From assembly GCA_026901365.1 (NCBI GenBank), contig QLOH01000411.1, forward strand, positions 186,001 to 250,000: a stretch of 64,000 bases of DNA. Direction: 5' to 3'. Shown in pieces: positions 45,710 through 57,752 of the stretch. Below the pieces are notes generated by a model that was given only the letters and a program-made list of their open reading frames with translations, was not told the DNA's origin and did no database searches. Source of the DNA: Sesbania bispinosa. Taxonomy: Eukaryota > Streptophyta > Magnoliopsida > Fabales > Fabaceae. The number at the start of each line of letters is the position of its first letter. The stretch's first letter is position 1. The translations under genes and the position numbers were made by a program.

Positions 45710-47388
45710 TGATGAAGTTCTGACAAGCGTACCAAAATTTCAGCAGTATAATAGTAAGTATGAGTTTATCGTATCCACAAGGAACAGTTCGCTTCGTATT
45801 TACTAGTGATCAGACTATCAAGTAGGAAACTGTATTTTTAGAATTTGTTGTGAAGAAAGTAAATTTGCATAAAGTAAGGAGATAATTGAGAGAAGGTAAA
45901 ATACGTTACTTGGATCAGGATTGAACTTCGTATCATCGCACCCCTTATGCATGTGAATCCCTATATTATTTATGAATGTATTTCTATAATATCCTAGCCA
46001 AACTATATTGCTTTACCTCGAGTTACCATGTAGTAAACCACTCGAAGATAATTCATGCGGGCTCTCCCAGGCGACAAATTACCTCGGCTTGATTGCACTA
46101 TTTTTCCGTTCGTTAACACTATCAATTCGCCCTATAGACCTATAGTGTCAGCTATGAAGAGATTGCCTACTTCTTCTTCAATGGTCACTTTCTCCTATAA
46201 CCCTATAGTAACTACTATGAGTACTTTTACCAATCAGAATTTGAGTTTCCTAAGTATCGGCTCCCCCAAACTCGCTATTAATTTTATAGAAACATCTATC
46301 ACCTGAATCCTAAAATTAATCTATAACTCTGGCACAAGTGCGGAAGCTATGCATTAAGCAAAGATAAAAATACCAATATTATAGAATAGGGATTTATAAA
46401 TAATAAAGAGAATTCACATACATTTGGGGATTGAATCAACTACATTCAATCCTACTGAAACGCTTAGCTACACATGGTAGCCATTACAACCCAATGGAGA
46501 AGCTGTCACCTTGCTCCAATCCTAGCTCTGCCTTTGTTGTCTCTCTAATCTCCTTCCTAAACACTCATTTGCTAACCTCCTTTGGGGTCTCCGGGACCTC
46601 CTTTTATCTTTGCAAAAGGTTCTATTTATAGAAGTTGGAAAGCCATCTGAAATCTGGAAGGAATCTGATTTGAAATCTTTTGAAAAACTTATCCGTATTC
46701 CTGCGCTTCATCTCGCGCTCAGCGCATTTGAAGCGCAAGATCCAGAATGCAATCTTTAATGTTGCACTCCACCTACGCTTAGCGCAGGTGGAGCGTGATT
46801 CACGATCCATCTTTCCCTAATTTCCTCTCTTTTTTCAACTTGATCTCTTCCTGATCTTATCCTTGTTTGATCTGTTTTCCTTATTTCCCTCTTTTTAGCT
46901 TGATCTTGTGCTGATTTGATCTTCAATTTGAATTTAGAATTAAATCTGCAGAATCCTTATCCAATTAATTGCTTATTTAATCTTGATTAGCTTCCATTTA
47001 AATCCTTATTTTGCAGATTCTCTTTTCAAATAAATGTTATCTTGATTTTGTGTTGATTTGATCTTCAAATTTAAATCGAGAAAGTTATCCGCAGAATCCT
47101 TGTTTAAATGGTTGTTGATCTTATCTTTATTTTCTCTCATTTTAACTTGAAATCTGCAGATCCTATCCTCAAATAATGCTATCTTCTTTCCTCATTCAAA
47201 TCTTTCTCATAAATCTGCAAAATTAACAGATTTTCTATTAAAATAGCATCAAATTCAAATACAAATTAAATAAACACGATTATTATAATTATTAATAAAA
47301 AGGGATTATTTTGGGGCATAAATTACTATTTTAACCTTGATAAGTGCAGTAAAAATACAAGAATATATCATATAATATGCACTTATCA
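45710..47388 (-). mobile_element. Solo LTR of an Athila-type element, minus strand (1679 bp)
   Basis: On the minus strand it begins TGATAAGTGCATATTATATG and ends GGTACGCTTGTCAGAACTTC plus ATCA, the same termini as the other Athila-type LTRs here. Flanks TCTGG and TCTAG (45705-45709, 47389-47393) differ by one base, a decayed duplication. It carries the complement of a TATAAATAG TATA box (about 46622) and two hairpin motifs (46703-46736 and 46767-46795). Confidence 0.85.
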
Positions 47389-47393
47389 TCTAG

Positions 47394-48407
47394 GTTGTTT
47401 AGTAGTCCCCTACAATCTAGTTCATCAATCATTGAACTAATTTTGATTCATCAAATATCAAACCTTTGAGAATTATTAGCCATTTCCCACTTATTTCTAA
47501 TTCTTGCCACATTCCTTGTTTTACTCTTAAAACATATTTGAAAGTAACCTATCTATGTCTACTACAGAGGTTATGTCATGTGTACATTGCAATTTCAATT
47601 GTTTGAGACTAAGTCCTCTATAATGCTCCTTCTGGATTAGCTGCAACAAAAAAGTCATTCTCGGATGATATGTTTTAAAAGGTTGAGAAGAGGAAAAATA
47701 TGTGTACCTTGCTAGTAGTCCCTTGCGCATATTCTCAACCTATCCTTGTCATACAAAAATGACATGTTGTTATGACTTAGGAGACCATGATTAATCATCC
47801 GGTTTTGAATTTGATAGAGTTTCTATGCTCTTTAATATAATCAAATATGTGGTTCTTTAAGGTAAAGATTGATAATCATCACATTTCATGCTTCACCCTT
47901 ATTTTCTGTTATGAGAACTGAGAAGCTGAAATGATCAACTTCTCTTACTGATATATGATGCATTCTGTTTGAGATGAAGTGTGAAAGTAGTTATTGATGT
48001 TGCAAAACTTCTTAACATAAAAGAAATACCATGGAAAAGTTGTCATATTTTTCTTCCACCATCAAGATTATATATGCTACTAGTGGGCTATTGTTTCTTG
48101 TTGTCAGAAAGCATAATGTAATTGTAAGGTAACATAAGGCTTTCTTATTTTATCAATACAGATTTTTCTGCATAATTTAGCTTCTCAGATTTTACTGCAT
48201 GTGTTAATGCTTTATGTCATTGAGCTTTCGATAATGTAATTTGAGACATTAAGGTTGTATGCATAATTTCCTTTTGTAAAAAAACAGTTGAAATCTTGTT
48301 TGTTAAATTCACATGAAGGTGATACAATAGTTGCAGGTTTTGAATATCTATGCATTCCTTGACAAATTGTTTGGGTTAGAGTAATATCAATGAAGTCAGA
48401 GAGGGTC
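47394..48407. other. AT-rich intergenic segment
   Basis: I see no gene, RNA or repeat. Reading frames are short (under 75 codons) and without motifs. ATTGA at 48408-48412 is the left target duplication of the Copia element. Confidence 0.55.
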
Positions 48408-48412
48408 ATTGA

Positions 48413-48593
48413 TGTTGGAACCAAAGAATCACACACACACCTAGAGCCAAGAAGATTGATCTAATGAAATGATTTCTTCAATCTAAATCTTCATGTACAA
48501 AAATGAAAGTATTTATACTAACTAACAACCTTACAAAAATTTGTTATTAACTAACTGACTAACTGAACAAACAAATTTGAATTAACTACAACA
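48413..48593 (-). repeat. 3' LTR of the short-LTR Copia element
   Basis: TGTTGGAACCAAAG to AACTACAACA on the plus strand. It pairs with 52726-52907. A minus-strand TATA-like stretch (complement of AGTATTTATACT) is shared by both copies. Confidence 0.92.
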
Positions 48594-48605
48594 CTCCCCT
48601 TTAAT

Positions 48606-51312
48606 TCAAATCCTTACAACACCTAGCTCACTTCTTAATTTCTCAAACTGATCTATCTTCAATGGTTTAGTAAGGATATCTGCAATCTGTAATTCTGTAG
48701 GACAGTAAACCAACTCCAATTTTCCTTTACTTACTTGATCTCTCAAAAAATGAAATTGAGTCTCTATGTGCTTGTTTCTTCCATGTGATACTGGGTTCTT
48801 GGCTAGATTAATGGCTGATTTGTTGTCAACCTTCAGCTGCATAGGCTTCCTTACTTCAATTAACATCTCCTTTAGTAAAGATTCCAGCCAAAGAGCTTGA
48901 TAGGCTGCATAAGATCCTGTAACATATTCAACTTCACAGGATGATAGTGCTATCACAGGTTGCTTCTTTGAGCACCAAGAAATTGGTGCATTTAGGAACT
49001 TGAAAATATATCTTGAGGTACTTCTCCTATCAATTTTGTCCCCACACCAATCAGAATCGGAATAACCCATCAATAGACTTCCTTCTATTATTTTATTTGG
49101 AAACAACACTCCATATTCCAAAGTACCTTGGAAGTACCTTAGAATCCTTTTTGCAGCAGCCAAGTGAGATTTCTTTGGATCATCAATAAATTTGCTAATT
49201 AGCCCAACTCCAAAACATATATCAGGCCTGCTGTTACAGAGATACCTCAAAGAACCAACCATTTGCTTGAATAAGGTGCTGTCAACTCCTTCTTCATCGT
49301 TGTTTCTGTCAAGTTTCACATTCACTTCAACAGGTGTTACTGCTGGGTTGCAGTTTGCCATGTTGAATCTTCTCAAAACTTCAGTTGTGTACTTCCTTTG
49401 ATGCAACACAATTCCTTCTAAGGTACTCACAAATTCCATGCCAAGGAAATAAATCATTCTTCCCAAATCTGTCATATCAAAATCAGCCTTCATGACTGAT
49501 TTAAAACACTCAATTTCTTTAGAGTTGCTTCCTGTAACAATCATGTCATCCACATAGAGACACATCAATAACAAGTTTGTTCCTCCATCTAATACCTTTA
49601 CATACACACCATATTCAACTGAGCACTTATGAAAGTTGTGTTGAAGTAAGAAAGAATCAATTCTCTTGTTCCATGCCCGAGGGGCCTGCTTTAGGCCATA
49701 CAAGGCCTTCTTCAGCTTGTACACCATCCCTTCCTTTCCTTTCATTTCAAAGCCAGAGGCTGAGTAACATAGACCTCCTCCTCCAAAGGGCCATTAAAAA
49801 ATGCAGATTTTACATCCATTTGGAATATTGGCCAACCTCTTGCACTGGCCAAAGCAACCACCAATCTGATTATTTTAATTCTAGCTACTGGTGCAAACAC
49901 TTCAGAGTAATCCACCCCTTCTCTTTTTTGAAAACCCTTTGCAACTAACCTGGCCTTGTGTTTAGAAATTGATCCATTTGGGTTCTGCTTTAGCTTGAAA
50001 ACCCATTTGACAACTATTGGAAACTTGTTTTGATGTAGATCCACCAATTCCCATGTTTGGTTCTTTTCAATGGCTCTCAGTTCTTCGAGCATATCATCTT
50101 TCCAAGTCTATTCTCTCATTGCTTCTTCAAAATTCAATGGTTCTGCATCAGCCAATAGAGCAAAGTGCACTAGGTCAACTTCATCAGTTATTGCACTATT
50201 TGAATACAATCAACAAATCTAGTTGGTAATTGTCTCTGTCTCTGTGGTCTCTGTTGTTGAGCCTGAATTTCACAAGTATCTTCACTTTCATCTATGTGAT
50301 TCTGCTCTTCATCAAGTAATGTTGTGTGAATTTGTTTAAGGCTATTGCTATTTTTCTTCCAATCCCAACTTTCTGTTTCAATTACTATAAAATCTCTACT
50401 GATTTTAATCTTTTGATTAACTGGATCATATAGCCTATAGGCACCAGTAGGATGATATCCAACCAAAATCATTTGCTCACCTTTATCTTCCAACTTTCTT
50501 CTTCTTTGATCAGGAACATGCTTAAAACAAAGTGATCCAAAAATTCTGAGATGATTCACCATTGGCTTCCTCCCATTCCATACTTCTTCTGGTACTTGTT
50601 GTTTTAATTGTCTGGTTGGACACTTATTTAGTACATAGGCTGCAGTGGAAACAACTTCTCCCCAAAGTGATTGTGGTAGAGCTTTCTCCTTTAGCATGCT
50701 CCTAGCCATATCAAGCACAGTTCTATTTCTTCTTTCTACTAGACCATTGTGTTGAGGAGTGTAGGGGGTTGTGACTTCATGTTGAATTCCATTCTTCATG
50801 CAAAACTCCTCAAATGCATGAGAAGTATATTCTCCTCCTCCATCTGTCCTCAATACGTTGATTGGCTTTCCACTTTGATTTTCAACAAGTACCTTGAATC
50901 TTTGAAAGATTTCATTTGCTTCTGCCTTAGTCTTGATTAAGTAGAGCCACAACATTCTGCTAAACTCATCAACAAAGGAAATGAAATATTTGTTGCCTCC
51001 TAAAGAAGGCACCTCAAATGGCCCACAAATATCAGAATACACAACTTCTAAGAAATTTGATGCTTTCATAGGTAAATGTGATTTGAAATAATTTCTAGGT
51101 TGCTTACCTGCTAGGAAAATTTCACACACCTTTTCTGGTAGAGTAGTCACAGGGAGACCAGTAACCATGTGCTTAGTTCCAAGTTCATTCAAGCTTTTAA
51201 AATTTAGGTGACCATACCTTGAATGACAGAGCCAACACTCCTCATCAGATTTGATTGCCTTTAAGCATTGAACCTCAACAGCCTTCATATTGATTTGAAA
51301 GGTCCTATTCTT
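48606..51312 (-). pseudogene. Copia pol: integrase, RT and RNase H
   Basis: 51288-50188 encodes integrase: CWLCHSRYGHLN zinc region, VVYSDICGPFEVPSLGG, VLRTDGGGEY and NGLVERRNR around the catalytic triad, then VWNGRKPMVNHLRIFG. A frameshift near 50210 and a TAG near 50110 precede RT (50092-49742: KWVFKLKQNPNGSISKHKAR, FAPVARIKIIRLVVALA, QMDVKSAFFNG). A one-base frameshift near 49755 leads to 49745-48606 with KKALYGLKQAPRAWN, the intact active site YVDD (about 49550), and RNase H (GYSDSDWCGD, LSSCEVEY). All catalytic motifs are present, so only the breaks disable it. Confidence 0.9.
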
Positions 51313-52647
51313 TCAGAGGGGAGCTCTTAGAATCATTCTTTGGGCATAATCAAACATTTCAAGAGAATCATGTTTCATAACCACTGAAAATCCCTTTTCA
51401 ATAAGTTGTCCAATACTTAACAGATTGCATTTCATTCCAGGAACATACAACACATTCTCAATTAGTGCTGATTTCCCATTGCTTCTTTTAATCACAATGT
51501 TTCCAACACCTTCTGCATTTAAAGTTCTATCATTTGCAAATCGAACTTTACTCTTTTTAGTTGCATCAAGATTAGTCAACCACTCCTTGCAGCTGGTCAT
51601 ATGGTTAGAACAGCCTGTATCTAAGTACCACAACTCAGATTGAGATACATCTTCACTGGTTGTCACCATCAACAAAACTGGGTCTGAATCTGAGTCTTCT
51701 TGAACTACATGAGCCTCATCCTCATTAATCTTCTTTTGCTTTCCTTTTCCATACCAGCATTCGTTGGCAAAATGCCCCCATTTTTGACAATTGAAACACT
51801 GAAATTTTCTCTTATCAAATTCTTTCTGACCTTCTCTACTTCTTGTAGCTCCTCCTCCTCTTTTGTTTGAGGATTCAGGTCTGTCCCTATCATTCTTTAT
51901 TTATTCTTGATTATTAAACCAGCCACCTTTCTGAAACCCCCCCTTTTGTTTGCCTTTCTTCCACCTTTTCTTGTCACTAACACATTTCTTTACTATTTGG
52001 GCTTGTAAAGCTTGATCTGAAGGCTTGTCTAAGCTCCTTTCATTCAGTCTCATTTCATGAGCCTCCAAAGAACCTTGTAATTCTTTAATCTTCATAGCTT
52101 CTATATCCTTTGATTCCTCAATTGCTACTACAATATAGTCAAATCTTGGAGATAATATGCGCATAATTTTCTCTATTATAGCTTGATCTGTGATTTTTTC
52201 ACCACACCCTTTCATCAAGTTAGTAACACTTAATACTCTTGTAAAATAGTCACATACCTTTTCAAGATCCTCCATCTGTAACAATTCAAACTGTCTCCTC
52301 AGAGTCTGAAGACGTACTTTCTTGATTTTGTCCCCACCAGTATAAGTTTTTTCAAGTATATCCCAAGCTTCCTTGGCAGTGCTTGCAGAAGCTATTTTCT
52401 CAAAATTCGCTATGTCGACACATTGATGCAACAGAAACATGGCTTTACAATCTCTCTTTTTCGCCTCCTTGTAAGCTGCTTTTTGGGCTTCTGTAGGGTT
52501 TTCACTCAACACCTGATACTCATTCTGTACAATATCCATCACATCCTGAAAACCAAAGAGGACCTTCATCTGAATTCACCATCTTTCCCAGTTCTTTCCA
52601 TCAAGAATTGGTAAGTTTGCAAGAAAATTCCCATTTGAGCCAGTCAT
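51313..52647 (-). pseudogene. Copia gag and protease
   Basis: The minus-strand ATG at 52647 starts MTGSNGNFLANLPILDGKNW. The frame stays the same down to integrase but has stops at 52576-52578 (TGA), 51901-51903 (TAA) and 51313-51315 (TGA). It contains a UBN2 capsid region (STAKEAWDILEKTYTGGDK), one CCHC knuckle near 51800 (CFNCQKWGHFANEC) and the protease core WYLDTGCSNHMTS with the catalytic Asp kept (about 51630). Gag forms the particle and protease would process the polyprotein. Confidence 0.9.
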
Positions 52648-52710
52648 TGTCACTGTTCTTCACTGATGAAATACGTCAATACTAGTTGTTGCAGGTCCTG
52701 GATCGAAGAG

Positions 52711-52907
52711 CTCTGATCACCAATTTGTTGGAACCAAAGAATCACATACACACGCAGAGCCAAGAAGATTGATCTGAATGAAATGATTATTTCAATCTAA
52801 ATCTTCATGTACAGAAATCAAAGTATTTATACTAACTAATAATCTTACAAAAATCTGTTATTAACTAACTGACTAACTGAACAAACAGATTTGAATTAAC
52901 TACAACA
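52711..52907 (-). repeat. 5' LTR and primer site of the short-LTR Copia element
   Basis: The LTR is 52726-52907. On the minus strand it is followed directly by AATTGGTGATCAGAG (52711-52725), a Met-tRNA-like primer site with an extra base relative to TGGTATCAGAGC. Confidence 0.9.
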
Positions 52908-52912
52908 ATTGA

Positions 52913-53989
52913 CATGTATGTAGTAAATTGTATCATTACTCTCCCTTGAAGCTAGCCTTATAACTACTCTTTCTATAGTACAACAACCCTCTAAACAATT
53001 ACTACAGTTATTCTATTATTTTTATAGATACAACTTATTCTATTATTCTTCCTAACCTGCACAGAATTGAAGGTCTGCTAGCAATGAGCAGTTTTACACA
53101 TTAAATAATTTTATGGTGTTTGATGTCATATATCTAGTACTAAGTGTGTGTTTGATTTACACAAACCATAGTTTCAAACGTGGTGTAAACCAAACACGTT
53201 ATAATATTTGTGAGGTTAGAAAGAACACTAATTTTCACCCAATTTGCACTTTGCACTTTTTGTAGCCCATGCCCGGAACCTCTTGGGTGATGGAGCTGGA
53301 GTTGTATCTACCTGCTATTTCTCACTTCAAAGAATACCGTAGGATAGCCCAACTGGTAGAGTGATAGTCAGGACTTAAAATATTGGAATTATATGAATCT
53401 CACACCTAATTAGATAAAATTTTAGTGTTCATTGCTTACTACAAAATATAAACATGCTTCCCCATTTACTAATGAACAGAAGTAGCGTGGAAGCTGCTAC
53501 TAAATTTAAGAAAAGAAAGTAATTCTAAAGCTACTTGTTTTAGAGACTCAACTTCTATATTTAAACTTACACAACTAAAAATGATAAATAAATATCTAAT
53601 ATTATTAGTACTATAACAATTTGATTCATAAACATGTATATGAGGAGAACTAAACATGGTACTCAGTTATAAAAAAATAATGTTTTCCATAACCTTTGTT
53701 GAGTAAGAGCTTAAGTTATTCAAGTATTGTAATTCCATTTATGAATTTAGAGTGATTTCAGAGAACAATCAAATGCAATAAAAAAAGTCAAAATTTAAAA
53801 TGCTTAAAGATGATACTATTGGGCGTTTAAATTAAATTCGAAATGAAGCTTCGAGGCGTGAAGCTATGTAAAAAGTTCGAAGAAAGAAAGCATTGAAATT
53901 ATATAAATAGACTCGAAGTGGCTAAACAAGCTACCAATCAAAGAGAATCTCATTGATGTAAAAGTAAATACAATAAACTGATTACCTAA
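52913..53989. other. AT-rich intergenic segment with a possible SINE relic
   Basis: There is no protein gene. At 53350-53400 the plus strand has TAGCCCAACTGGTAGAG, a good match to a tRNA A box (TRGYNNARYNGG), followed by a GGACTTAAAAT anticodon-arm-like stretch and a weak B-box-like TATGAATCTC. No full tRNA cloverleaf can be drawn, so an old tRNA-derived SINE head is possible. Confidence 0.35.
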
Positions 53990-55504
53990 AACTAAGTTTT
54001 CGCTATTCGAACTACATGCCTATGCCCTAAGTTATCTTGGCAGGTATTTGCCTCGAGTTGAAGAGGGCAGTGATCTTCGAAGCTCCCTGTCAGTGTCATA
54101 TCATCGAAAGGGGAAGGCGCCAGAAGACCGAAGGTTAAGAAGGAGAGATTTGAAGCTTGGATCTTCCAAATAATCCAGAGCCTTCGATCCTTCATCTTCA
54201 TCATCCTCTTCTTTGACCTTTTCTTCCTCAGCACCTTCCACTTCCCTTCCTTCTCCCACCCTCCAGGATCAGAAGACTGGGCGCAGAGCAAGCATGTGAT
54301 TTCCTGCCCCATTGTTGAAACTGGAACCAAGGAGGTGGAAGTAATACAAAACCTTGCAGGAGGCTAAGGCCTGGTAAGTTGGTTGTGCTGTTCGACCTGA
54401 AGTCTTGGTCCTGTTTGAAGTGACCTTTAGTGTTGGACACCTTGACGGCCTAAAATCCAAAAGAATTGGAACTTTCAAGTCGTACAGGACAGCCAATACC
54501 GAGAGCCTCTCCATAAGAACGAATGAAGGTAATGTTGCATTTTCCCTGAGGTCATGCCTTTTATAGGATAAGAACTTCGATAACTCTGAGGAAGTCATCT
54601 TCATGAACCCATGGGAAACAGTCTCATGCACAGTGACCAAGATGGACGGCAGTCAAGAAAGTCTAAGTGGCTGGTGGCTCGAACGAAAAAGAAAACAGTC
54701 ACACTCGAGAGGAAACTCCTATACGGATAGATTCCCTTGCTTCGAATAAGAAGGTTCGAAGAGGATCTTAGTTCGAAAACATGATAGCTTGAGAAACTCG
54801 AAGTTCCTTTTGTGTTCGAAATGAACATCCTTGGAATACGGAAATTCGAGAGGCAAGTTTACTTTTGGCTATTATTTATCAGGTACCAGCAGCCACAACA
54901 CCTTGAGCAGTTATTGAAGAAGGCCACCAGCGTTCATGCAAGAGAACGTGGGGCTAAGAAGTAGTTCCAAAAGCGATTGCAAGGAGCCATTTGAAGGAGG
55001 ACGGTTACCAGGGTTAAAGCTATAAATAAGAGAAAGCTCCACAGATCAAAGGTCCGCAACCTGAACACTCAAAAGCACCCTGAAAAAGTCGTAGCATCCA
55101 TTGTCGCGATCAAGGCACAATACCAGCAAGCTTAGAGAAAGTAGGGACCTGGCAGACAAAACCTTTTCCTTTTCTTTTCTTTTCACTTGTTATGTTAAGC
55201 TGTTTATGTATTTTATTGCATGTTTCCTGCACTTTTATAGGCTAGAAATCCATGGCACTGTGACTGATTCCTTAAGTTGCTTGTGTCTGTAAGTTACTCT
55301 TCATTTTAATGCAAGTTAAGGCCTTGTCAGGGGCCATTGTTGCAAGTTCAACGTTTCTGTTCCTTGCTTGTTTTTACGTTTCTCTGTTCGATTTCCCCTA
55401 AGGTTTCACACTAAGGTAGAACCCACGTTAAATAACAAAGGATCCGTATCTCGTCCTAGATAGATCAGAGATACATTTGTTTGTGTAAAAATCTAGGACA
55501 AACA
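53990..55504 (+). repeat. 5' LTR region of the second Tat-type element, left end undefined
   Basis: The right end is set by ...CTAGGACAAACA at 55504 before the primer site. A TATA box (CTATAAATAAG) lies at about 55020. The minus strand of 53992-54830 contains frames of 75-123 codons; one stretch is acidic and Lys-rich (near 54180-54250), recalling the accessory ORF on the far side of this element. It may be LTR sequence, or the tail of another copy. Confidence 0.45.
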
Positions 55505-55507
55505 AAC

Positions 55508-55526
55508 TGGCACGTCCAGTCGGACC
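55508..55526 (+). other. Primer-binding site of the second Tat-type element
   Basis: TGGCACGTCCAGTCGGACC follows the LTR end by three bases. TGGCACG-type sites occur in plant Gypsy elements; I do not assign the tRNA with certainty. Confidence 0.65.
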
Positions 55527-55543
55527 CTTCTATATAGTGTTGC

Positions 55544-57752
55544 ATGAATCTTAGGAGTGGTAAGAGAACCATGGCAAGTAAGAACAAAAGTGGTTCTGAG
55601 CATTCCTCAGGAAGCTCTTCAACCAATGAACCAGCCCAAGATGGCCACCATGGTGGTCAAACTCCCCAGAGGGGTATTGGGAGATATACAAATGATGAAG
55701 TACCCACGAATACTCTCCCACAACCCGAGGAACCTGTAATTAGCCAAGTAAAGGCATATGAACCCCTCAGGGCTGAAGGACCACCCCCTGGTTTTTAGGC
55801 CCAAAACATGATGGCAACCTTAGGAATGCCTCAGAGTGTGTATACTAATCCGTTAGCAACACACACGGTACCTAGGAACAATAGGGCTTCACCAGAAATG
55901 TGGTCGAACCAACCTGGGTCTGTACCCTTCACCAATGTTTTCTTGCAGTCTATGAGGCAACAAATGGATGAGAGTAACCATGACATGGTTAACATGCTAA
56001 CTCACCAGATGGCCACGGTGATAACACCACCGGTTGCAACTACCAACCAAAATTATCAGTTGTTGGCTAGGAAAATGGGTAGGATAGTTGAGGTATTTGG
56101 TAATGGATCTGAAATAGAGGGTTTCGAAGGACAAGAGGCCATTCGAAGAGAGCCTCGAGTTGAACCAGACTTGAACGAGCCAGGTAGAGCACGACCAGTT
56201 ATCGTGTCTCGAAACCAAGACCCTGATCTAGTGGTCGAGAGAGTAAGACAAATGAACCTTGGGGGGCAACACAATGTTGCCAACATGGTCGAACAAGTAT
56301 TGAATAGGCATGGTTTCAATGTAGGCTATGCATATCAGCCTTACTTCGTTTCGGCCTTTCCCCCTGATGTATTAAGGGAAGAGTTGCCCAGAGGACTTAA
56401 GGTTCCAAAATTCTCCAAGTTCGCAGGAGAAATAGGGGAATCCATAGTGGAACACGTGGCTAGGTACCAAATAGAGTGTGGAGATTTAGCCAATGATGAA
56501 CTGCTAAAGATGAAATATTTCCCAAGTTCATTAACCAAGAATGCATTTACTTGGTTCACCACTCTTACTCCAAACTCGATCCAAAATTGGATCCAGTTGG
56601 AAAGAGCCTTCCATGAACAATTCTTCAGAGGCGAAAGTAAGGTTAGTCTGGTGGATTTGATGGGTATCAAGAGATCACCCAATGAGGCCATAGAAGACTA
56701 TCTGAATAGGTTCAGACAGTCCAAAGCTAGGTGTTTCACCCTTGTTCTTGAACATGAATTAGTTCTGATAGCCACTGGAGGGCTCGAGTTCTTTATTCGA
56801 AAGAAGCTTATTAACCTCCTTGTTCGGGATATGGCTCAATTGGTTGATAGATTCAGAAAAATAGAACAGATAAAGGCTGAGAAGGCCAAGTATAAGAAGT
56901 TTGAAAGAATAGGAAAAAAGGATAAGATAGCCTACATAGAGGCTTATAATAATGAGAGTGATTTGAACGGCGATGCTAAGGAAAATGAAGTCAATGTGAC
57001 TGAACTAAAACCCGGGCCATCTTATGTTTTCCCTTCACTTAGGCTTGCAAAAGAGGTGTCTAATCCACCTTCGAATGATAAATCTAAGAAACCAGCATAT
57101 GGTTTCGATGTGTCTAAGGTTGACCATTTTTGATATTTTGCTAAAAGATAAACAAATCATCCTAAGTGATGATCATAAGATCCCTACGCTCGAACAGAGA
57201 AAGGGGAGAAAATATTGCAAGTATCATAATGTTTATGGTCATTTAACTAATCATTGTGTTCGTTTCAGGGATTTGATCCAGAAGGCCATCTCTGAAGGAA
57301 GGTTGAAGTTCGAAGAGAAGATGAAAGGCACAATGAAAATCGACACAGACCCATTCGACAACAAGGTTCACTATGTCGAACCTCTGGAGATCAACGTGGT
57401 AGAGGTCGAGCCAGTGAATGCAAGGGCCACTGATATGGCCATTGATGAGTTTGAGAAGGAGGTGAAGGACATTTATCCTTCAGCTGATGAAACCATAATG
57501 GAGTACTTAACCAGAAAGCAGAATGAAGATAGGCATGTGATGCTCTGCCCCAGGTGCAGTGTAGTGTTCGACTTAGATTCTGCCAAAACTTTTGAGGAGG
57601 CTTCGAATAAGAAACATCAGCTGAAACAGAGATTGGGACCTCAAAAGTATGAAGAGGAACAGAAGATGTACAGAGCAATGAAAGGAATGGGTAGAGGCAT
57701 GCCCATCCAGGAGAATACCTTCGTCCCTCCCCCAAAGGTACTGTCTAAATAA
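55544..57752 (+). pseudogene. gag of the second Tat-type element
   Basis: The ATG at 55544 (MNLRSGKRTMASKNKSGSEH) is the first after the primer site. A single TAG (55796-55798) interrupts the frame before 55808-57133. The capsid domain shows FAGEIGESIVEHVARYQIEC, LTKNAFTWFTTLTPNSIQNW and FHEQFFRGESKVSLVDL, typical of the retrotransposon gag family PF03732. A frameshift between about 57100 and 57135 leads to a knuckle-like CKYHNVYGHLTNHC (57214) in the 57024-57752 frame. A second Cys pair (CPRCSVVFD) lies near 57547. TAA at 57750-57752 is in frame with the protease frame. Confidence 0.83.

Larger units (their letters stand above)
48413..52907 (-). mobile_element. Near-complete Copia retrotransposon with short LTRs
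   Basis: It is 4495 bp with LTRs of 181-182 bp, a perfect ATTGA duplication (48408-48412 and 52908-52912), a Met-type primer site, a gag-pol frame and a polypurine tract (complement of CTCCCCTTTAATT at about 48594-48606). LTRs differ by about a dozen positions counted by eye, so the insertion is not recent. A handful of point lesions interrupt the single long frame. I do not assign the Copia lineage; short LTRs and the gag style suggest an Ivana/Ale-like group at low confidence. Confidence 0.92.

Noticed and set aside
53350..53425. Functional tRNA gene
   Set aside because: The A-box match is good, but the acceptor stem does not pair and the B box is too weak.
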